The notes under the pieces: generated by a model
Seen by the model: only the letters and a program-made list of their open reading frames with translations
Told to the model about the DNA's origin: nothing
Databases searched by the model: none
NCBI GenBank assembly: GCA_009699165.1
Contig: WLOR01000015.1
Coordinates: 1 to 17,943 of the forward strand
Reading direction: 5' to 3'
Length of the DNA: 17,943 nucleotides
Origin: Actinomycetota bacterium
GTDB lineage: Bacteria > Actinomycetota > Actinomycetes > Nanopelagicales > Nanopelagicaceae
In this document: piece after piece, positions 13,268 through 17,943 of the stretch
Position numbering within the stretch: position 1 is the stretch's first letter
Layout of the letters: every line of letters starts with the position of its first letter
Translations under genes and position numbers: made by a program

Positions 13268-14784
13268 GTTTAGCCCAGACAACATCAGTGGCACTTCTTG
13301 GGTTAGATGGCCATCTAGTAACCGTTGAAGTCGATATCGCCGATGGAGTTCCGATGTACTCACTCCTGGGGCTGCCAGACACTGCGCTGTCAGAGTCGCG
13401 CGAAAGAGTGCGGGCGGCGATGGTCAACTGCGCAGAAAAGTGGCCAAACAAAAAAGTTACCGTCTCGCTGTCACCGGCATGGCTACCTAAGAGTGGATCT
13501 GGCTTTGATCTAGCTATCTGCATTGCACTCTTATCTGCCCAAGAAACCATCTCACCCGAGCGCATCAAGGAAATCGTCTTTCTCGGTGAGCTCGCACTCA
13601 ATGGACAGATTAGATCAGTGCGTGGAGTCTTACCGGCTCTGATGGCGGCATTTAAATCGGGAAAAAAAGTTGCAGTTGTTCCATCTGCCAATGCTGCAGA
13701 GGCCGGGTTAATGCAAGGCATGGAGATTGTTGCAATGGATCACTTAAAAAATGTCATCCGGTGGTTACGAACTGGAGAGCGTGAGTTTTCTGCGCAGATT
13801 AACTACCAGTGGAATCTAGAGGATAATCTTTTAGATTTTGCCGATGTTGCTGGCCAACCAGAGGCTCGACTTGCCGCAGAAATTGCAGCTACGGGTGGTC
13901 ACCACATCCTATTAATTGGCCCACCTGGAGCTGGTAAGACAATGATCGCAGAGAGAATCCCCACTATCTTGCCGCAGCTAAAGATTGCACAGGCTCTAGA
14001 AGTAACTGCAGTTCATTCAATCGCAGGAACATTTGCAACAAGATCTCCAACATCACTTGTCGCACCAATCATTAGTCCCCATCACACAACAACGCGTGTA
14101 GCTATGGTTGGAGGTGGTGCACATGCGATTAAACCCGGTGCATGCTCACTTGCCCACCATGGCGTCCTCTTTATCGATGAGGCCCCAGAGTGCCCATCGG
14201 GTGTTTTAGACTCGCTTCGTCAACCATTAGAGGCAGGCACGATTACCATCGCCCGCAGTATTGGAAATGTAACTTTTCCAGCGCGGTTTCTTCTAGTTCT
14301 AGCGGCAAATCCATGCCCCTGTGGCAAGTTCAGCGGCAAAGGACGAAACTGCACGTGTACCTCACAACAAGTACGTCGATACCTTGGAAGACTTTCAGGT
14401 CCATTAATGGATCGCATAGACCTACGAGTTCATGTCGATCCAGTTGGCCGAATGGATATGGCACGTACAGAACTGGGTGAGACAAGTGAGGTTATTCGTG
14501 CACGTGTTATTGCAGCACGAGCATTGGCAGAGAAACGTTTTTCAGGCCTTGGATACAGCCTTAACTCGCAGATTCCTGCCCGCTCACTTCGGACACTCTT
14601 TCAACCAGAGCGTGCAGCGATGAGCTTTCTCCATGACGAACTTGAACGCGAGCACATAACTGCTAGAGGTCTACACAAGATACTTCGTGTTTCATGGACT
14701 TTGGCCGACCTTCATGGACATACAACGCCAAATCTCTCCGATATAAAACAAGCGCACGGAATGCGGGGAGGTAACGAGATATGA
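13264..14784 (+). CDS. comM: ComM/YifB-family Mg-chelatase-like AAA+ ATPase
   Basis: The 506-residue AAA+ protein has an N-terminal Lon-S16-like domain (1-170: SVALLGLDGHLVTVEVDIADG, LPDTALSESRERVRAA). The ATPase domain follows, with Walker A GPPGAGKT (219-226) and Walker B LFIDEAPE (302-309). A four-cysteine cluster, NPCPCGKF...NCTC (351, 353, 363, 365), probably binds zinc. In proteobacteria ComM is a branch-migration helicase that aids integration of taken-up DNA; the same role here is inferred. ATGA overlaps join it to yraN before it and dprA after it, so the three are translationally linked. Length is normal for the family. Confidence 0.94.
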   Translation: MSLAQTTSVALLGLDGHLVTVEVDIADGVPMYSLLGLPDTALSESRERVRAAMVNCAEKWPNKKVTVSLSPAWLPKSGSGFDLAICIALLSAQETISPERIKEIVFLGELALNGQIRSVRGVLPALMAAFKSGKKVAVVPSANAAEAGLMQGMEIVAMDHLKNVIRWLRTGEREFSAQINYQWNLEDNLLDFADVAGQPEARLAAEIAATGGHHILLIGPPGAGKTMIAERIPTILPQLKIAQALEVTAVHSIAGTFATRSPTSLVAPIISPHHTTTRVAMVGGGAHAIKPGACSLAHHGVLFIDEAPECPSGVLDSLRQPLEAGTITIARSIGNVTFPARFLLVLAANPCPCGKFSGKGRNCTCTSQQVRRYLGRLSGPLMDRIDLRVHVDPVGRMDMARTELGETSEVIRARVIAARALAEKRFSGLGYSLNSQIPARSLRTLFQPERAAMSFLHDELEREHITARGLHKILRVSWTLADLHGHTTPNLSDIKQAHGMRGGNEI

Positions 14785-15641
14785 ATGAGTTTGATGCCAG
14801 AGCCATTCTCTTTAGTGCCATTGAAGGAGGACATAGTTTTTGGTCCCGTGAGATTTTTTCGCAAGGGGCATTACTGACTCTTGAAAAGTTAAGAGATGGT
14901 CGATATGACACGGTGAAGTTTTCAAAGTTGATTGCAGTGGTCGCGACATCATCGGTCGATCAAGTTCTTTCCACAATTGAAAAAACTGGGGCTCAACTTT
15001 TAACTCCAGGACATCCCTTATGGCCAAGCTCAGTTGAAGATTTAGTCGCTCCACCAATTGCTCTCATAGTTAAAGGTAATGCAGCTTCTTTGAGCATCGC
15101 ATCATTAGCTATCGTTGGAACAAGAAATCCCACTAACTATGGTGCGCGAATTGCATCGGATTTCGCAGCTGGTTTTGTGGATCGAGAGTGGGCAATCGTA
15201 AGTGGTGGTGCATACGGGATCGATTCGTGGGCCCATAAAGGTGCACTCATTGCAGAAGGCACCACAATTGCAGTGATTGCATCTGGTGTGGATATTAACT
15301 ATCCGGCTGGGAACGCTCGCTTATTTGCAGAAATATGCGAGATCGGAGCAGTAGTGACAGAGGTGATGCCTGGAAATCCCGCCTTACCGGCCCGCTTCTT
15401 AACAAGGAATCGATTGATTGCTGCACTTTCGCAGGCGACATTAGTTGTTGAAGCGGCATTTCGAAGTGGATCACTGCGCACAGCTCGTGATGCAGCAGAG
15501 TTGCTTCGACCTGTCATGGCTATACCTGGACCAATAAACTCACCAACGAGTGAAGGGTGTCATCGCTTAATCGGTGAGCGGGCTGCAGAGATTGTGACAT
15601 CTGTAGCCGATGCAGTGGAGTTTGTTGGAGCTAATCGATGA
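14781..15641 (+). CDS. dprA: DNA-processing protein DprA (short form)
   Basis: The 286-residue protein binds single-stranded DNA and loads RecA during DNA uptake. The Rossmann-like core is complete: AIVGTRNPTNYG (111-121), SGGAYGIDSWAH (141-152), SGVDINYPAGN, FLTRNRLIAALS (206-217), VVEAAFRSGSLRTA, and IPGPINSPTSEGCHRLI. After the core the protein ends quickly (VEFVGANR). The C-terminal winged-helix (DML1-like) domain of longer DprA proteins of about 360-390 residues is therefore absent. A GGGGAGGT stretch about 10 nt before the ATG is one of the few plain Shine-Dalgarno sequences here. The start overlaps the comM stop by 4 bp; era follows after 12 nt. Confidence 0.93.
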   Translation: MNEFDARAILFSAIEGGHSFWSREIFSQGALLTLEKLRDGRYDTVKFSKLIAVVATSSVDQVLSTIEKTGAQLLTPGHPLWPSSVEDLVAPPIALIVKGNAASLSIASLAIVGTRNPTNYGARIASDFAAGFVDREWAIVSGGAYGIDSWAHKGALIAEGTTIAVIASGVDINYPAGNARLFAEICEIGAVVTEVMPGNPALPARFLTRNRLIAALSQATLVVEAAFRSGSLRTARDAAELLRPVMAIPGPINSPTSEGCHRLIGERAAEIVTSVADAVEFVGANR

Positions 15642-15653
15642 GAGAATAACTCT

Positions 15654-16574
15654 ATGTGTGATCACCGTTCGGGCTTTGTCGCCATTGTTGGACGCCCAAA
15701 TGTTGGAAAATCAACTCTTATCAATGCTTTAGTGGGCAGCAAAATTGCAATTACTTCTCATCATCCAAATACAACACGTTCAGCAATACGTGGCATTGTC
15801 CATGGTTTGGATTTTCAAGCGGTTTTAGTCGATACACCTGGCGTTCACAAACCGAAAACTCTCTTGGGGCATCGACTAAACGCAGTTGTAGATCAAAGCA
15901 TGGACTCAGTCGACATCGTGATTATGTGCATTCCGGCCGATGAGACATCGGGAGCAGGAGATATTTTTATCTCTACAGAGATTGCAAAGCACCCAAGGGC
16001 TAAGAAATTTGCTGTAATTACGAAAACCGATCTGATCTCCAAGGAAAAACTAGCTCTGCGACTTGCTGGAATAATGGAGCTTGCTCAGGGATTTGTTTGG
16101 GATGAGATAATTCCAGTCTCTGCGGCTATTCACAATCAAATCGATTTGCTCAACGAATTAATCGGTAAAAATCTACCAATTGGTCCTGCTTATTACCCAG
16201 CAGGCACAACGAGTGATCAAGCAATCGAGCAGTTAATCTGTGAATTCATTCGAGAAGCGGCGCTGCAAGATGTGCGTGAAGAGTTGCCGCATTCGATAAT
16301 GGTGACAATAGATGAGTTTGGTGAGCGCGAAGAGAAGGGCTCACGCCCTTTCTATGATGTCCATGCAACTATTCACGTCGAGCGCGATAGCCAACGTGCG
16401 ATTTTACTAGGCCATCAAGGTTCACGATTAAAAGAGATTGGTATTCGAGCACGTGGAGATATTGAACGCGCCTTGGTTGCAAAAATATTCTTAGGACTAC
16501 ACATAAAGGTATCTAAGGAGTGGCAACGAGACCCTAAACTTTTGGAGCGCTTAGGCTTCGGCGATAACCACTAA
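15654..16574 (+). CDS. era: GTPase Era
   Basis: The 306-residue ribosome-assembly GTPase binds the 3' end of 16S rRNA. GTPase motifs are G1 GRPNVGKST (13-21), G2 around TTRS (40-43), G3 DTPG (60-63), G4 TKTD (123-126, where many bacteria have NKxD) and G5 VSA. The C-terminal KH domain has GHQG (253-256) in RAILLGHQGSRLKEIG and ends ERLGFGDNH. Length and domains are complete. ATG at 15654 lies 12 nt after dprA, with no clear Shine-Dalgarno. In other actinobacteria era usually sits with ybeY and a CBS-domain gene, so its place behind dprA looks rearranged. The last 24 bp overlap the convergent EamA gene. Confidence 0.95.
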   Translation: MCDHRSGFVAIVGRPNVGKSTLINALVGSKIAITSHHPNTTRSAIRGIVHGLDFQAVLVDTPGVHKPKTLLGHRLNAVVDQSMDSVDIVIMCIPADETSGAGDIFISTEIAKHPRAKKFAVITKTDLISKEKLALRLAGIMELAQGFVWDEIIPVSAAIHNQIDLLNELIGKNLPIGPAYYPAGTTSDQAIEQLICEFIREAALQDVREELPHSIMVTIDEFGEREEKGSRPFYDVHATIHVERDSQRAILLGHQGSRLKEIGIRARGDIERALVAKIFLGLHIKVSKEWQRDPKLLERLGFGDNH

Positions 16575-17432
16575 ATCTGCCTTACGGCTAGCTAAGTAAG
16601 ATCCAAGCACCACAAGAGGTAGTCCAACGATAATTCCTAAAGTAATCGGTTCATTTAAGATGATAATTCCGAGAACAACAGCGACGGCTGTATTGACATA
16701 TGTTGTCAACGATCCTCTAGCTGGGCCAATTTCAACAATAACAATGAAAAATAACATAAAGGCAATCGCCGTTGAAAAAACACCAAGTGCAACAAGGGCG
16801 GCAATCGCTTGGGTTGAGACAGGATTTGATGGCCACATTGCAATAGCAATCGGCATATAGAAAACAGAGGTAATCGCCATTGCTAAACCGTTAATAGCTA
16901 TGCCATCGACACCAGGCAAGTTCGATGTCACCATAAGTACAGCATATGCATAGAGAATCGCTGCAAGGATTACCATAGCGATTGCCTTCGGATTGCTGGT
17001 TCCTGTAATTGATTCGATTCCAACGAGAGCAACAATCCCAATGAAGCCGACTATAAGTCCAAATATTCTCTTTGGTTGCCAGACGGAATGATCGCCTCGC
17101 ATAGAAGTAAATATCGTTGCAAAGATTGGAACTGTTGCGACCAAGAGGCCTGCAAGACCAGAGGAGATCTCCTTTTCAGCGTTAGTGATAAGGATCCATG
17201 GTCCGACCATCTCTAAAAAAGCATATGGCAATACGTATTTGATGCCACGTACTGCATCCATGAAACTCCTCTTGTGGATGGCAATTGGAATCAATATTGC
17301 AGCGCCGATTAAAGTTCTTCCGGCAACGATTAGCGGAGGTGGGATATCGGCAACTGCGACCTTCATCAGTAAATATGGAATTCCCCATAAAAGACCAACG
17401 ATGCCAAACTGAATCCAGGATTTACGGGTCAT
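16551..17432 (-). CDS. EamA/DMT-superfamily transporter
   Basis: The 293-residue membrane protein has about 10 helices arranged as two EamA repeats. The first begins FGIVGLLWGIPYLLMKVAV and the second after about residue 150 (AIAMVILAAILYAYAVLMV). The final segment GIIILNEPITLGIIVGLPLVV is typical: in EamA repeats an NEP/GEP motif closes the eighth to ninth helix. Substrates of the family range from amino acids to nucleotide sugars and metabolites; none can be chosen. The ATG at 17432 directly abuts the TAA of the upstream glycosyltransferase gene with no spacer, so the two are surely co-transcribed. The 3' end overlaps era by 24 bp, tail to tail. Confidence 0.88.
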   Translation of the reverse strand: MTRKSWIQFGIVGLLWGIPYLLMKVAVADIPPPLIVAGRTLIGAAILIPIAIHKRSFMDAVRGIKYVLPYAFLEMVGPWILITNAEKEISSGLAGLLVATVPIFATIFTSMRGDHSVWQPKRIFGLIVGFIGIVALVGIESITGTSNPKAIAMVILAAILYAYAVLMVTSNLPGVDGIAINGLAMAITSVFYMPIAIAMWPSNPVSTQAIAALVALGVFSTAIAFMLFFIVIVEIGPARGSLTTYVNTAVAVVLGIIILNEPITLGIIVGLPLVVLGSYLASRKADLVVIAEA

Positions 17433-17943
17433 TTATGCAATCACGCGTCGATAAAGAGCCACAGTTGCTGCAGCGACGGCATCCCATCCAAAGAGGTTCA
17501 TTGCGCGTACTCTGCCAGCAGAGCCATAGTCATTGAGCAGATCTGGCTGTGACATCAGACGCGTTATCGCTTCACTGAGTGCATTTTCAAAGGAATCACT
17601 GTTGCCGTCATAATCAACTAACTCGCCAGTCTCCTTATCTGCGACTACTTCAGGAATTCCGCCGACTCTAGATCCAAGTACCGCAGTTTCACATGCCATC
17701 GCCTCTAAGTTAACGATTCCGAGTGGCTCATACACGGAAGGGCAGATAAAAAGATCTGCTCCCGTCAACATCGCCGTTAACTCTGAATGAGGCAACATAT
17801 CTTTAATCCACCAAATATTTTTTCTAGTTAGTGATAGTTCTGCGATGAGATCTGCAACCTCATTGCCGATTCCTTCTTCATCAGGGCTGCCTGCAGCCAA
17901 AACTAATCCATACTCATCTGGAACCTCTTTCCAGGAGCGCAAA
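17433..17943 (-). CDS. GT4-family glycosyltransferase, glycogen-synthase-like (3' part, truncated by window edge)
   Basis: The last ~170 residues of a GT-B fold transferase are present, continuing beyond the window edge. The donor-nucleotide half has ADLFICPSVYEPLGIVNLEA with the EX7E pair (two Glu seven residues apart), then MACETAVLGSRVGGIPEVV and the closing helix. This block is the hallmark of actinobacterial GlgA/GlgM (glycogen synthase or maltose-1-phosphate synthase, GT4), and WWIKDMLPHSELTAML before it agrees. A sucrose-synthase-like or other GT4 enzyme is less likely. The TTG at 17942 is an internal Leu codon, not the start. The TAA stop touches the ATG of the EamA gene. Confidence 0.8.
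   Translation of the reverse strand, partial: LRSWKEVPDEYGLVLAAGSPDEEGIGNEVADLIAELSLTRKNIWWIKDMLPHSELTAMLTGADLFICPSVYEPLGIVNLEAMACETAVLGSRVGGIPEVVADKETGELVDYDGNSDSFENALSEAITRLMSQPDLLNDYGSAGRVRAMNLFGWDAVAAATVALYRRVIA

Noticed and set aside
13254..13721. 155-codon open frame on the minus strand
   Set aside because: Antisense shadow of the conserved N-terminal half of comM, with no promoter or family resemblance.
16020..16031. Era G4 motif TKTD instead of NKxD
   Set aside because: Thr in the first position occurs in other actinobacterial Era proteins as far as I recall, so I treat it as lineage-typical and not as loss of function.
1..17943. CRISPR arrays, tRNA/rRNA genes, insertion sequences, phage or attachment sites
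   Set aside because: No regularly spaced repeats, cloverleaf-like sequences, transposase motifs or terminal repeats were seen, and the gene content is uniformly core.

Overview
The window looks like chromosomal core sequence from a small-genome, moderately low-GC actinobacterium. It most resembles the freshwater acI / Nanopelagicales type; this is an inference from protein character and gene order, and no search was run. Actinobacterial markers are a SepH (DUF3071) cell-division protein, an LppM-type lipoprotein, an actinobacterial-style topoisomerase IV subunit A, a GT4 glycogen-synthase-like enzyme and the block rplS-lepB-rnhB-yraN-comM-dprA. The genes are extremely tightly packed. There are 4-bp stop/start overlaps, three tail-to-tail overlaps, no intergenic stretch over about 100 bp and almost no Shine-Dalgarno sequences. 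No mobile element, tRNA, rRNA, CRISPR array or integration scar was seen.

Layout. (1) 1-276, minus: start of an acyltransferase-3 membrane protein cut by the window edge. (2) 365-1066, plus: LppM-like lipoprotein. (3) 6007 down to 1063, minus: probable operon psuG > psuK > parC > ABC-F ATPase, joining pseudouridine breakdown, DNA decatenation and a ribosome-associated ATPase. (4) 6046-7152, plus: alkaline-phosphatase-superfamily phosphodiesterase. (5) 10143 down to 7149, minus: MFS transporter > sepH > corA. (6) 10177-10941, plus: inositol-monophosphatase-family enzyme, divergent from the MFS gene across only 33 bp. (7) 11039-16574, plus: rplS, lepB, rnhB, then yraN-comM-dprA-era. (8) 17943 down to 16551, minus: end of a GT4 glycosyltransferase abutting an EamA/DMT transporter gene.

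The genes mostly do housekeeping work: ribosome (L19, Era, ABC-F), secretion (LepB), R-loop removal (RNase HII), DNA uptake or recombination (ComM, DprA, YraN), chromosome topology and division (ParC, SepH), magnesium or cobalt uptake (CorA) and nucleoside salvage (PsuGK).

I do not see a wholly new multi-gene system. The points most worth a second look are: a topoisomerase IV A subunit ending exactly where its C-terminal beta-pinwheel domain should begin; a promoter upstream of yraN-comM-dprA resembling the RecA-independent (PafBC) DNA-damage promoter of mycobacteria; a 33-bp divergent region whose two -10 elements are arms of one inverted repeat; widespread leaderless-type starts (TAnnnT 5-8 nt before the start codon); and a repetitive acidic tail on ribosomal protein L19.
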